A stretch of 64,000 nt of DNA from Pseudonocardia oceani (GCF_019263585.2 NZ_JADQDF010000001.1:6578501-6642500), one strand, 5' to 3'; shown: positions 17,563-28,610, counted from the first letter of the stretch. Numbers and translations are program-made. The notes: generated by a model not told the origin, from the sequence alone.

Positions 17563-18537
17563 ATGGACACCGGAACGGTCACCCCGACCCTGATCACCCA
17601 GCTCCGCGCCCTCCACCAGCTCACCCGCACGGAGGCGCAGATCGCCCGCGTCCGGACCGCACAGGCCCGCACCGACGCCGTCCGCCGCGAGCTCGAGGAG
17701 AACGCGGCCAACGCCGATCGACGCTCGACCCGCATCGCCCGCGAGCTCTCGGCCGTCGGCGGTGTGCCGGACGTCGTCACGCCCGCCATCGGCCGCGTCC
17801 TCGCGTTCGTCAAGGCCACCGTCGAGCAGGGCCAGCCCCTCGACGAGGTGCTCCTCGGCGACCTCACCCTCGAGCACCAGCTCCGCGACCGGGCCGTCTA
17901 CGTGCGCACGCTCGCCCGCCGCGCCGGCCGCACCTCGACCGAGCAGCTCGCCGACGACCTGGTCACCGCGCACGAGGCCACCGTCGAGTGGCTGACGACC
18001 GTGCTCGCGGAGGAGGCGATCGGCGGCGTCACCGCCCTGGAGCCCACTCCGCTGCAGCGCGTCGCCGGGGGCGTCAACCGCGTCGTCGGGCTCCCCACGC
18101 GGTTCGCGATCGAGCGCTTCAACCAGGCCGTCGCCGCCGTGCAGCGCACCGGCGAGCAGGCCAAGGAGGTCGCCGGCGACGTCGTCGGCACCGTCACGCG
18201 CCTGGGCTCCGACGCCGGCGAGGTCGTCACCGCGGGCCGCGACGCGGCTCTGGGCCGGGCCGAGAAGGTCGCCCGCCGCGAGGGCTCGGACGGCGCCGCG
18301 CAGGTGATGCACGACACCCGTCGCAACCTGGGCTCGTTGAAGGCCTCGGAGCTGCCGATCCCGCACTACGAGGAGATGACGGCGCAGGACGCCATCGCCG
18401 CGATCCGCAAGCTCACCGCGGTGGACGACGTGACCGCCGTCGTCGCGTTCGAGGAGAACCACAAGAACCGCTCGGGCGTCGTGTCCGCCGCGCAGACGCA
18501 CGTGGCGTCGCTCGCGAAGGACGTCGCCGGGGTCTGA
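17563..18537 (+). CDS. Ferritin-like/helical protein of unknown function
   Basis: 324 residues, almost entirely helical. The first half (QLRALHQLTRTEAQIARVRT, VYVRTLARRAGR, EATVEWLTTVLAEEA) resembles a ferritin-like four-helix bundle. The middle contains amphipathic phasin-like repeats (FNQAVAAVQRTGEQAKEVAG). The end carries a conserved-looking ELPIPHYEEMTAQDAIAAI region and the phrase YEE/FEENHKNRSGVV found in actinobacterial homologues. No classic di-iron ExxH set is clear, so an enzyme activity is doubtful. GGGAGG lies upstream of the ATG. A strong hairpin follows the gene. Confidence 0.7.
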   Translation: MDTGTVTPTLITQLRALHQLTRTEAQIARVRTAQARTDAVRRELEENAANADRRSTRIARELSAVGGVPDVVTPAIGRVLAFVKATVEQGQPLDEVLLGDLTLEHQLRDRAVYVRTLARRAGRTSTEQLADDLVTAHEATVEWLTTVLAEEAIGGVTALEPTPLQRVAGGVNRVVGLPTRFAIERFNQAVAAVQRTGEQAKEVAGDVVGTVTRLGSDAGEVVTAGRDAALGRAEKVARREGSDGAAQVMHDTRRNLGSLKASELPIPHYEEMTAQDAIAAIRKLTAVDDVTAVVAFEENHKNRSGVVSAAQTHVASLAKDVAGV

Positions 18538-18548
18538 CCCACGACCTC

Positions 18549-18596
18549 ACGCACGGAGACGGGCCCGCCGACGATGTCGGTGGGCCCGTCGTGCGT
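18549..18596. terminator. Bidirectional hairpin between convergent genes
   Basis: A stem of 21 paired positions: ACGCAC then GACGGGCCCGCCGAC on the left pair with GTCGGTGGGCCCGTC then GTGCGT on the right, around a 3-base GAT loop, with one G-T pair and a 3-base bulge. It sits 12 bases after the ferritin-like gene and 27 bases from the end of the opposing gene. No T-run follows, as usual in high-GC actinobacteria. Confidence 0.75.
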
Positions 18597-18622
18597 CCGC
18601 AGCCGGCCGTGCGGGTGGAGCC

Positions 18623-18985
18623 TCAGCGGCGCGCGGCCAGCAGCCCGACCACGTTGAGCGCCCCCCAGCCCAGGCCGACGCCGATCGCCTTCCTGCGGGC
18701 CGCGGGGTCGTCGTTCGGCGAGAGGGCGAAGGTCAGCGCGTCGCCCAGGTCGCCCGCGATGCGGGCGGCCACGGCGAGCTGCAGGGCCGGGCCCGCGGGG
18801 GCGGCGGCCATGGCGACGCCGTTGGCGAGGTCGCGCACACCGACCGCGCGGACGAGGATGCCGATCGGCGCGGGCGGCTCGGCCCCCGACAGCCCGGCGG
18901 GCCTCGCGAAGATCGCGGGTCGGACCAGCGTGGACAGGCCGTAGGCGGCGGTCAGCACGCCGAGGGTGCGGGGGAGCCAGGTCAC
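18623..18985 (-). CDS. Small integral membrane protein (DUF4267-like)
   Basis: 120 residues from GTG 18985. Hydropathy by eye suggests three or four membrane segments: LGVLTAAYGLSTLV, GVRDLANGVAMAA, AVAARIAGDLGDALTFA and a C-terminal GLGWGALNVVGLL. The pattern VRAVGVRDLANG and RIAGDLGDAL is typical of small four-helix membrane proteins in actinobacteria that carry no known function. Divergent from hrpB across 52 bases. Confidence 0.7.
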   Translation of the reverse strand: MTWLPRTLGVLTAAYGLSTLVRPAIFARPAGLSGAEPPAPIGILVRAVGVRDLANGVAMAAAPAGPALQLAVAARIAGDLGDALTFALSPNDDPAARRKAIGVGLGWGALNVVGLLAARR

Positions 18986-19037
18986 CGGTCGATCCTCGCA
19001 GCACGCCCGCACCCGCGCTCGGGGAGAGTGGGCGGCG

Positions 19038-21548
19038 ATGAAGCTGCCCGATCTCCCCGTGCGCGCCGCGCTCGACGACATCACCGCGACGCTCGCCGAC
19101 CGCGGCGCCGCGGTGCTGGTGGCGCCGCCCGGCACCGGCAAGACGACGCTGGTCCCGCTCGCGCTGCTCGCGCTCGACGGGCGCGTGGTCGTCGCCGAAC
19201 CCCGCCGCCTCGCCGCGCGGGCCGCGGCGGCGCGGATGGCGTCGCTGCTGGGGGAGCCCGTCGGGGAGACCGTCGGCTACTCCGTGCGCGGCGACTCCCG
19301 GACCTCGGCGCGCACCCGCGTCGAGGTCGTCACGTCCGGGCTGCTGCTGCGCCGCCTGGCCGCCGACCCGGAGCTCGCGGGCGTCGGCACCGTCCTGCTC
19401 GACGAGTGCCACGAGCGCCACCTCGACGCCGACCTGCTCCTCGCCCTGCTCCTCGACGCCCGCGACGGCCTGCGCCCCGACCTGCGGCTGCTCGCCACCT
19501 CGGCCACCATCGCGACGGGCCGGCTCGCGGAGCTGCTCGGGCCGGGGGCCGACGACGACGCGCCCGTGCTGCGCGTCGAGGCCCGCACGTTCCCGGTGGC
19601 CGTGCGCCACGACCCGCCGCTGCGCGGCGAGCGGATCGAGGCCACCGTCGCGCGGGCGGTGCGGGCCGCCCTCGACGGCGGCGACGGCGACGTGCTCGCG
19701 TTCCTCCCCGGCGTCGCGGAGATCCGGCGGACCGCGGCCGCGCTGTCGGGCCTCGACGCCGACGTCCTGCCGCTGCACGGGCGGCTGCCGGCGGCCGAGC
19801 AGGACGCCGCGCTGCGTCCGAGCTCGGACGCGGCCGGTCCGCGGCGCCGCGTCGTCCTCGCGACGGCGGTGGCCGAGTCGAGCCTGACCGTGCCGGGCGT
19901 CCGCGCCGTCGTCGACGCCGGGCTGGCCCGCACGCCGCGCGTCGACCACCGCCGCGGGATGGCCGGGCTCGTCACCGTCCGCGTGTCCGACGCCGTCGCT
20001 CAGCAGCGGGCCGGGCGCGCGGGCCGCGAGGCGCCGGGGCGGGTGCACCGCTGCTGGCCCGAGGGCGAGCTCCTCCCCCGCTACCCCGAACCGGAGATCC
20101 GCACCGCCGACCTCACGCGCCTCGCGCTCGACCTCGCCTGCTGGGGCACCCCGGACGGCAGCGGTCTGCGCTGGTGGGACGCCCCGCCGGAGGGGCCGCT
20201 GCGCGCCGGGCAGCAGGTGCTGCGCGCGCTGGGCGCCCTGGACGCGACCGGCGCGGCCACCGCCCGCGGCCGCCGGATGGCCGGGCTGGGCCTGCACCCG
20301 CGGCTGGCACGCGCCCTGCTCGACGGGGCGGCGCTGGTCGGGGCGCGGGCGGCGGCGGAGGTCGTCGCGCTGCTCGACGACGACACGCTCGGCGCCGGGT
20401 CCGACGCCGACGTCGAGCTGGTGGCCCTGCGCGCGGGGACGGCCCCGGGCAGCGGGCGCTGGCGGACCGAGGCCGCGCGGCTGCGGCGGCTGGTGGGGGC
20501 CGGCGGCAGGGCGGAAGGGCGCAGGGAGGAGGGCGGCGCAGCCCTGGTCGTCGCCCTGGCCCACCCCGAGCGGCTGGCGCGGCGGCGACGGACGGCCGCC
20601 GCGGTCGAGGACGCCCCCCGCGGCCGGGCGCGCGGCGAGCTCTACCTGATGGCGGGCGGCACGGCGGTCGCGCTGCCGCCCGGGAGCCCGCAGGCCGCCG
20701 CGGAGTGGCTGGCGGTGGCGGTCGCGGACCGGGCGCCGGGCGCGGAGAACGGCACCGTCCGCCTGGCCGCGGCGGCAGACCGGGAGCTGGCCGAGCTCGC
20801 CGCTCCCGCACTGCTGGTCGAGGCCGACGAGGTGGTGTGGTCCTCGCGAGGGCAGGGCGACGGTGACGTCGTCGCCCGGCACGTCCGGCGCCTGGGCGCG
20901 ATCGTGCTGGAGGAGCGCCGCCTCGACCGCCCCGACCCCGCGCTCCTGCGCGCCGCACTGCTCGAGGGCCTGCGCAGCGAGGGGCTGGGGCTGCTGCGCT
21001 GGACCGACGGCGCCCGGCGGCTGCGCGACCGGCTCGCCGCCCTGCACCGGGTGATCGGCGATCCGTGGCCCGACGTGGGCGACACCGCGCTGCTCGCCGA
21101 CCCCGACCCGTGGTGGACCGGGCCGTTCACCCGCGCCCGCTCCCGTGCCGACCTCGGGCGGATCGACGCCGGGCCGGTGCTGCGGTCACGGCTGGACTGG
21201 CGCCACACGAGCACCCTCGACGAGCTCGCGCCGGAGCGGATCACGGTGCCGACCGGGTCGTCGATCACGCTCGACTGGTCCGGTGACCAGCCCGTCCTCG
21301 CCGTCCGCGTGCAGGAGTGCTTCGGCTGGACCGACACCCCGACCGTCGCGGGCGGGCGGCTCCCGGTGGTGCTGCACCTGCTCTCCCCCGCCGGGCGCCC
21401 GGCCGCCGTCACCGCCGATCTGGCGTCGTTCTGGACGACCGGCTACCCGCAGGTGCGGGCCGAGCTGCGCGGGCGCTACCCGAAGCACCCCTGGCCCGAG
21501 GACCCGCTCACCGCCGCGCCGACGCGCCGGGCCGGACGCCGGTGCTGA
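19038..21548 (+). CDS. hrpB: ATP-dependent helicase HrpB
   Basis: 836 residues, typical for HrpB, a DEAH/RHA-type NTP-dependent RNA/DNA helicase. Walker A is APPGTGKTT (residues 29-37), the DEAH box is DECH (122-125), and motif III is LLATSATI. The C-terminal recA domain has VLATAVAESSLTVPGVRAVVDAGLAR and QQRAGRAGREAPGR (motif VI). The C-terminal half has the HrpB-specific region with ERITVPTGSSITLDW. Cellular role in actinobacteria is not well defined. ATG 19038 was chosen, 13 bases after GGGGAGAG. Intact. Confidence 0.95.
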   Translation: MKLPDLPVRAALDDITATLADRGAAVLVAPPGTGKTTLVPLALLALDGRVVVAEPRRLAARAAAARMASLLGEPVGETVGYSVRGDSRTSARTRVEVVTSGLLLRRLAADPELAGVGTVLLDECHERHLDADLLLALLLDARDGLRPDLRLLATSATIATGRLAELLGPGADDDAPVLRVEARTFPVAVRHDPPLRGERIEATVARAVRAALDGGDGDVLAFLPGVAEIRRTAAALSGLDADVLPLHGRLPAAEQDAALRPSSDAAGPRRRVVLATAVAESSLTVPGVRAVVDAGLARTPRVDHRRGMAGLVTVRVSDAVAQQRAGRAGREAPGRVHRCWPEGELLPRYPEPEIRTADLTRLALDLACWGTPDGSGLRWWDAPPEGPLRAGQQVLRALGALDATGAATARGRRMAGLGLHPRLARALLDGAALVGARAAAEVVALLDDDTLGAGSDADVELVALRAGTAPGSGRWRTEAARLRRLVGAGGRAEGRREEGGAALVVALAHPERLARRRRTAAAVEDAPRGRARGELYLMAGGTAVALPPGSPQAAAEWLAVAVADRAPGAENGTVRLAAAADRELAELAAPALLVEADEVVWSSRGQGDGDVVARHVRRLGAIVLEERRLDRPDPALLRAALLEGLRSEGLGLLRWTDGARRLRDRLAALHRVIGDPWPDVGDTALLADPDPWWTGPFTRARSRADLGRIDAGPVLRSRLDWRHTSTLDELAPERITVPTGSSITLDWSGDQPVLAVRVQECFGWTDTPTVAGGRLPVVLHLLSPAGRPAAVTADLASFWTTGYPQVRAELRGRYPKHPWPEDPLTAAPTRRAGRRC

Positions 21549-21611
21549 TCACCCGGACGCGTGCCGGGCTCACCGGGGTGTCACCGGCGTCACGCCCTGG
21601 AGCCGGACTGA

Positions 21612-21627
21612 TCGAACGCCTGTTCTA
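21612..21627. promoter_or_regulatory. LexA/SOS-box-like operator
   Basis: TCGAAC-GCCT-GTTCTA matches the Gram-positive/actinobacterial LexA pattern CGAAC-N4-GTTCG in 10 of 12 dyad positions when scored as TCGAAC-N4-GTTCGA. It lies 44 bases upstream of the ATG at 21672, in the only gap before that gene, a normal SOS operator position. Confidence 0.55.
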
Positions 21628-21671
21628 CGATCACCCCGGATCCGCACCGCACGAGAGGGAGCCGCCGCGAG

Positions 21672-22076
21672 ATGAGCACCGCCGAACCGACCCCCGAGGC
21701 CCCGGCCCCGACCCCCGTCGAGGCCCCGGCCGAGCCCGAGAAGCGCCGCCGCGGCCGCCCGAAGGGCACGTCCACGGCCCGCACCACGCGGATGGTCGAG
21801 CTGACGCTCACCGTCAGCGGCACCGTCGACGGCGAGTGGCAGGCCGACCTCAAGCAGGGCACGTCCTGGCTCACGCGCGGGCTGCCCGTCAGCGCGGCGG
21901 CCGTGTCGCGCGCGGCGCAGGAGCTCAGCGCCGAGCTGTCCGGCCCGATCGACGCCCTGATCGGCGCCGCCCGCGAGCAGCGCGCCGCCCGCGTGGCCGC
22001 GCTGGAGACCGAGCTGGAGCAGGCCCGCAAGGCGCTGGCCGAGATGGACGACGAGGGGCCGATCCGGGAGCCGTAG
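21672..22076 (+). CDS. Small protein with AT-hook-like segment, unknown function
   Basis: 134 residues. The first 25 are Pro/Glu/Ala-rich, followed by a basic patch KRRRGRPKGTS that contains the RGRP core of an AT-hook DNA-binding motif. The remainder is predicted mostly helical, with a C-terminal heptad-like stretch (AALETELEQARKALAEM). A LexA-like box precedes the gene, hinting at a DNA-damage-linked nucleoid or repair role, but this is inference. The GAGAGGGAG upstream supports the ATG. Confidence 0.72.
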   Translation: MSTAEPTPEAPAPTPVEAPAEPEKRRRGRPKGTSTARTTRMVELTLTVSGTVDGEWQADLKQGTSWLTRGLPVSAAAVSRAAQELSAELSGPIDALIGAAREQRAARVAALETELEQARKALAEMDDEGPIREP

Positions 22077-22087
22077 GCTCCGGGACC

Positions 22088-23515
22088 GTGTCCACCATCC
22101 CGCCCGACGACCTCGCGGCGTTCCTGCGCGTGCTCGACGTCGTCACCGACCTGCCGCCCGAGCACCCCGACGCCGTGCGGATCAGACGGGCGACGGCGGG
22201 GATCTGGAAGTCGGTGAAGGTCGCCCGGCGCCACGCCAAGCGCGACGCCGTGGCCGCGGCCGACCGGGCCGTCACCGCGGCCACGGCCACCGGCGCCCCG
22301 GGCCGCATCGACGACGAGACGGCCGGGCTGCCGCTGGTCTCGGCCACGGCCGGGGCCTCCGCGGGCACACTGCTGCGCTCGCGCGCCTGCTACACCTGCA
22401 AGCGCCGCTACCACGTCGTCGACGCCTTCTACCACCAGCTCTGCCCGCCCTGCGCGGCGCAGAACCGCGGCCGTCGCGAGGCCCGCACCGACCTCACCGG
22501 CCGCCGCGCCCTGCTCACCGGCGGCCGCGCCAAGATCGGCATGTACATCGCGCTGCGGCTGCTGCGCGACGGCGCGCACACCACGATCACCACGCGCTTC
22601 CCGCACGACGCCGTCCGGCGGTTCTCCGCGATGGAGGACAGCGCCGACTGGCTGCACCGCCTGCGCGTCGTCGGGATCGACCTGCGCGACCCGGCCCAGG
22701 TCGTCGCGCTCGCCGACTCGGTCGCCGCGCAGGGCCCGCTCGACGTGCTGGTGAACAACGCGGCCCAGACCGTCCGCCGCTCCCCCGGCTCCTACTCCGC
22801 GCTGGTCGAGGCCGAGCGCACCCCGCTGCCGCCGACGCCGGTGGAGGTCGTCACATTCGACCACGTCAGCGACGCCCACCCCGCGGCGCTGGCCGGGAGC
22901 CTGCAGGAGCAGAGCCCGCACACCGCCGGCGCCGTCACCGGGCTCGCCCTGGCCGCCCGTTCGGCGTCACCGGAGCGGATCGCCGCCGGCACCGCCATCG
23001 ACGCGGGCGGCCTGCTCCCCGACACGGCGTCGGTGAACAGCTGGACGCAGCACGTCGACGAGATCGACCCGCTGGAGCTGCTCGAGGTCCAGCTGTGCAA
23101 CCAGACGGCGCCGTTCATCCTGATCAGCCGCCTGCGCCCGGCGCTGGCCGCCTCGCCCGCGCGCCGCACGTACGTCGTCAACGTCTCCGCGATGGAGGGC
23201 CAGTTCAGCCGCGCGTACAAGGGGCCGGGCCACCCGCACACGAACATGGCGAAGGCCGCGCTGAACATGCTGACGCGCACCAGCGCCGCGGAGATGCTGA
23301 CCACCGACGGCATCCTCATGACCGCCGTCGACACCGGCTGGATCACCGACGAGCGCCCGCACCCCACGAAGCTGCGCCTGGCCGAGGAGGGCTTCCACGC
23401 CCCCCTCGACCTGGTCGACGGCGCCGCCCGCGTCTACGACCCGATCGTCCGGGGCGAGGCGGGCGAGGACCTGCACGGCTGCTTCCTCAAGGACTACGAG
23501 CCCACGGCCTGGTGA
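22088..23515 (+). CDS. Zinc-ribbon-containing short-chain dehydrogenase/reductase
   Basis: 475 residues from GTG 22088, much longer than a normal 250-residue SDR. An N-terminal helical segment is followed by a four-cysteine zinc-ribbon-like motif: C101, C104, C119, C122 in CYTC and CPPC. The Rossmann domain starts near residue 140 with ALLTGGRAKIGMYIAL and DVLVNNAAQT. A serine is present in VNVSAMEGQ, but the usual YxxxK is altered: the lysine (NMAKAAL) is preceded four residues earlier by threonine, with the nearest tyrosine in AYKGPG. A large insertion lies between the NNA motif and the catalytic region. Substrate unknown. It is 11 bases after the AT-hook-like gene, so the LexA-like box may control both. 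Confidence 0.8.
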   Translation: MSTIPPDDLAAFLRVLDVVTDLPPEHPDAVRIRRATAGIWKSVKVARRHAKRDAVAAADRAVTAATATGAPGRIDDETAGLPLVSATAGASAGTLLRSRACYTCKRRYHVVDAFYHQLCPPCAAQNRGRREARTDLTGRRALLTGGRAKIGMYIALRLLRDGAHTTITTRFPHDAVRRFSAMEDSADWLHRLRVVGIDLRDPAQVVALADSVAAQGPLDVLVNNAAQTVRRSPGSYSALVEAERTPLPPTPVEVVTFDHVSDAHPAALAGSLQEQSPHTAGAVTGLALAARSASPERIAAGTAIDAGGLLPDTASVNSWTQHVDEIDPLELLEVQLCNQTAPFILISRLRPALAASPARRTYVVNVSAMEGQFSRAYKGPGHPHTNMAKAALNMLTRTSAAEMLTTDGILMTAVDTGWITDERPHPTKLRLAEEGFHAPLDLVDGAARVYDPIVRGEAGEDLHGCFLKDYEPTAW

Positions 23516-23528
23516 GCCGTCCACGCGA

Positions 23529-25652
<2,124 letters not shown>

Positions 25653-25674
25653 CGCGGCGCGCTCCCCGCAGGGC

Positions 25675-25986
25675 TCATGGGCCGCTGACCAGGCGGACCG
25701 TGCCGCCGGTCACGATGATCTCCCGGCGGGGCAGCGGCGACGGGGCCGGGCCGCCCGCGACCGACCCGTCGGCGATGCGGAACCGGCTGCCGTGGCAGAA
25801 GCAGCTGATCGTCCCCGCGGCGACGGAGCGGACCGTGCAGCCGCGGTGGGTGCAGGTGGCGTCGAACGCGGCGAACTCGCCCTCGACGGGCTGGGTGACG
25901 ACGACGTTCAGGGCCGCCACGACCACTCCCCCGCCGACGGGCACGGCGGCCGTCTCGACGACGGCGACGTCGGGCGGCCCGGTCAT
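25675..25986 (-). CDS. Rieske [2Fe-2S] protein
   Basis: 103 residues, a single soluble Rieske domain. Cluster ligands are visible as CTHRGC and CFCHGSRF, the C-x-H and C-x2-H pairs, with the usual loop cysteines as well. No Tat signal or membrane anchor, unlike cytochrome bc1 Rieske proteins; resembles small ferredoxin-like Rieske proteins that pass electrons to oxygenases or act in assembly. Its partner is not next to it. ATG 25986. Confidence 0.88.
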   Translation of the reverse strand: MTGPPDVAVVETAAVPVGGGVVVAALNVVVTQPVEGEFAAFDATCTHRGCTVRSVAAGTISCFCHGSRFRIADGSVAGGPAPSPLPRREIIVTGGTVRLVSGP

Positions 25987-26048
25987 GACCGCAGCGTCGC
26001 ACGCCCGGCCGCTCCGCGGGAGGGGCCGGGCGTGCGGGGTGCCGGAGC

Positions 26049-26792
26049 TCAGAGCACCTCGTAGGTGACGGTGCCGGCCTCGTCGACGGTGACCGTGACG
26101 GCGGCGGTCAGGGTCGGGTCGGCGACGTTGGCCGCGCCGCACGCCATCGGCGCACCGGGCGCGTTGACCAGCACCGTCTGCCCCTCGACGCCGCAGGCCA
26201 CGACGACCTCCTCGCCGACCTCGGCGCTGAGCAGCGCGGAGGCGGTGGAGTCGAGCTCGGCGACGAGCAGCGTGCGGTCGTGGGTGATCGTCAGGTTGCC
26301 CTGGTCGTCGTCCTGGCGGACGCCGTAGCTGAGCGCCTGGCCGTCGAGGGTCGCGGTGCAGGTCGTCGTGGAGCCGGCGGCGACCTCGATCGACTCGGGA
26401 CAGCGGACGTCGACCGGGGCGACGCCCACCTCCTCCTGCGTGACGCGGACTATCTCGCTCTGGACGTCGGCGGTGCTCAGCTGGCGGGGCGCGAGCAGCA
26501 GGACCGCGGCGGCGGCGAGCGCGCCGAGCAGCACGAGGACGCCGACCACGACGCCGATGATCAGGCCGGTGCGCCGGCGGCGGGGCGGCGGGGCCGGCTG
26601 CTCCCAGCCCCGGCCCGGCTGACCCTGCCCCTGCCCCCACCCGCTCTGCTCCCAGAGCGGGTCGCGGAACCCGGGCGCGGCCGGGGCCGGGCCGAGCCGG
26701 GTAGCGGCGTACGGGTCGTGCTGCCCCCACCCCTGCTGCTGGGGGACCTGCGGGGCCCGGTAGGTCGGGACGACGGCGGTGGGCTCGATCAT
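26049..26792 (-). CDS. Single-pass membrane protein with two DUF4333-like domains
   Basis: 247 residues. The N-terminal 72 residues are a Pro/Gln/Gly-rich cytoplasmic tail (WGQGQGQPGRGWEQ) followed by RRRRTG and one membrane helix at about 75-98 (LIIGVVVGVLVLLGALAAAA). The extracytoplasmic part contains a pattern seen in DUF4333 proteins: RCPESIEVAAGSTTTCTATLDGQ, with paired cysteines. Function unknown in the family. It is 62 bases downstream of nothing recognisable and may be monocistronic. Confidence 0.75.
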   Translation of the reverse strand: MIEPTAVVPTYRAPQVPQQQGWGQHDPYAATRLGPAPAAPGFRDPLWEQSGWGQGQGQPGRGWEQPAPPPRRRRTGLIIGVVVGVLVLLGALAAAAVLLLAPRQLSTADVQSEIVRVTQEEVGVAPVDVRCPESIEVAAGSTTTCTATLDGQALSYGVRQDDDQGNLTITHDRTLLVAELDSTASALLSAEVGEEVVVACGVEGQTVLVNAPGAPMACGAANVADPTLTAAVTVTVDEAGTVTYEVL

Positions 26793-26923
26793 GACGCTCT
26801 CCTCGTGGGCTGTTCTGCGCTCATCACAACCCTTCTCGCCGGGAGGGCTCCCGACGACGGTGTCTGCAGGCCGTCCGCACTCGTGCCAGCACCACCCTCC
26901 GCGGGGAGGATGGGCGGGCGCAC

Positions 26924-27415
26924 ACGCTGATACAGATCACCGACCTGCACCTGGTGCCCGAGGGGTCGCTGCTGCGCGGGCGGGTCGACACGGCGGCGCC
27001 GTTCGCGCGGGCAATGGCCCGCGCCACGGTCTCCGGGGTGCGCCCGGCGGCGCTGCTGCCCACCGGCGACCTCGCCGACGCCGGCGACGGCCCGACCTAC
27101 GCCCGCCTGCGGGAGCTCGTCGCGCCACTCGGGGTGCCGGTGGTGGCGGTCGACGGACCACGACGACCACGCGGCTCGTCGTGCTGGACACGACGGTGCC
27201 CGGCCACGGGCACGGCGAGCTGCGCCCGGCCCAGCTGGAGTGCCGGCCGCCGAGCTGGCCGAGCCCGCCCCCGACGGCACGGTGCTCGCCCTGCACCACC
27301 CGCCGCTGCCGACGGTGAACCGGGTGTCGCGGCTCCTCGAGCTGCGCGGGCGGGAGGCGCTCGCGCCCGTCCTCGCCGGGTCCGACGTGCGGATCGTGCT
27401 GCCCGGGCACAGCTA
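26924..27415 (+). pseudogene. Decayed metallophosphoesterase (Icc/CpdA-like)
   Basis: A recognisable calcineurin-like phosphoesterase N-terminus (LIQITDLHLVPEG, then RPAALLPTGDLADAGDG and LVAPLGVPVVAV) runs in one frame to about 27150. The expected metal-binding GNHD block is replaced by a short join, after which the similarity resumes in another frame (RLVVLDTTVPGHGHGELRPAQLE). It then shifts again to read VLALHHPPLPTVNRV and ends with VRIVLPGHS and a TAG at 27413. There is no in-frame ATG or GTG at the beginning. So there is a lost start, an internal deletion and at least two frameshifts, giving a non-functional relic about half the usual length. Confidence 0.8.
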
Positions 27416-27432
27416 GACGCTCGGCGTCCTGG

Positions 27433-28596
27433 CTACTCGGCGTCGAGCCAGGCCCGGACGGCGTCGGTGTGCTCGCCGACCGCGGGCACCGGGCCGAGCC
27501 TCGGCGGGCGTCCGGGCAGGGTGATGGGTGGGAGCAGGGTGCGGACCGGCCCGCCGGGGGTCTCGACGACGGCCCAGCGGTCGCGCGCGGCGAGCTGCGG
27601 GTGCTCCAGGACCTCGGCGACCTCGCGGCGCCGGCCGTAGGCGATCCGGGCGCGCCCGAGCCGCTCGACGAGCTCGGCCCCGGTGAGCCCGCCGAGCACC
27701 GCGTCGATCTCGGCGTGCAGCGCGGGGCGGTGCGCGACACGGCCGGCACCGGTGTCGAAGCGCGGGTCGGTCGCGAGCTCCGGGCGCTCGAGGACGCCCG
27801 CGCAGAAGGCGACCCACTCGCGCTCGTTCTGGATGCCCAGGACGACCTCGACGCCGTCGCCCGCGCGGAACGTGCCGTAGGGGGCGATGGCGGCGTGGCT
27901 GGTGCCGGTGCGCGGCGGCGCTGCCCCGCTGCCCGCGGTGTACTGCAGCGGGAAGCCCATCCACTCGACCAGCGCGTCGAACAGGCTGATCTCGACGTGC
28001 GTGCCGGTGCCGGTGCGCTCGCGGTCGTAGAGTGCGGCGAGGATGCCGGAGAAGGCGTACATGCCGGCGCCGATGTCGGCCGCGGGGATCCCGGCCTTCG
28101 CGGGCTCCTCGGGGCTGCCGGTGACCGACACGAGCCCGGCCTCGGACTGGATGAGCAGGTCGTAGGCCTTCGCGTCGCGGTAGGGCCCGCTCGGGCCGTA
28201 GCCGGAGATGGAGCAGGTGATCAGCCGGGGGTGGCGGGCGCGCAGGTCGTCGGCGCCGAGCCCGAGCCGCTCCGCCGCGCCGGGGGCGAAGTTCTGGACG
28301 AACACGTCGGCGCGCTCGAGCAGGCGGTGCACGGTGGCGACGTCGGACTTGAGGTCGACGGCCATCGACTCCTTCGACCGGTTGAGCCACACGAAATGGC
28401 TGGACTGGCCGTGCACGGTGGTGTCGTAGGCGCGCGCGAAGTCGCCCTCGCCCGGGCGCTCGATCTTGATGACGCGGGCGCCGAGCTCGGCGAGCTGGCG
28501 GGTGGCGAACGGCGCGGCCACGGCCTGCTCGCAGGAGACGACCACGATTCCGTCGAGGGGGAGCACGGGGCCAGTCTCCCGCCCGGTCTTCCTCAT
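27433..28596 (-). CDS. CaiB/BaiF family III CoA-transferase
   Basis: 387 residues. Family III CoA-transferases move CoA between carboxylic acids through an aspartyl-CoA anhydride. Visible features: LPLDGIVVVSCEQAVAAPFATRQLAELGARVIKIERPGEGDFAR (read in parts at the N-terminus), NRSKESMAVDLKS, and the region AADIGAGMYAFSGILAALYDRERTGTG, with the catalytic aspartate in AADIGAG. ATG 28596 has GGAG 5 bases upstream; the in-frame GTG at 28566 is an alternative that fits family length equally well. Divergent from the FhuF-like gene across only 36 bases, which hold an iron box. Substrate acid unknown. Confidence 0.88.
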   Translation of the reverse strand: MRKTGRETGPVLPLDGIVVVSCEQAVAAPFATRQLAELGARVIKIERPGEGDFARAYDTTVHGQSSHFVWLNRSKESMAVDLKSDVATVHRLLERADVFVQNFAPGAAERLGLGADDLRARHPRLITCSISGYGPSGPYRDAKAYDLLIQSEAGLVSVTGSPEEPAKAGIPAADIGAGMYAFSGILAALYDRERTGTGTHVEISLFDALVEWMGFPLQYTAGSGAAPPRTGTSHAAIAPYGTFRAGDGVEVVLGIQNEREWVAFCAGVLERPELATDPRFDTGAGRVAHRPALHAEIDAVLGGLTGAELVERLGRARIAYGRRREVAEVLEHPQLAARDRWAVVETPGGPVRTLLPPITLPGRPPRLGPVPAVGEHTDAVRAWLDAE

Positions 28597-28610
28597 CGAC
28601 ACTCCGGGAC

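Noticed and set aside
18366..21047. Very long minus-strand open frame opposite hrpB
   Set aside because: Shadow of hrpB caused by high GC third positions; no domain features and overlaps a confirmed gene completely.
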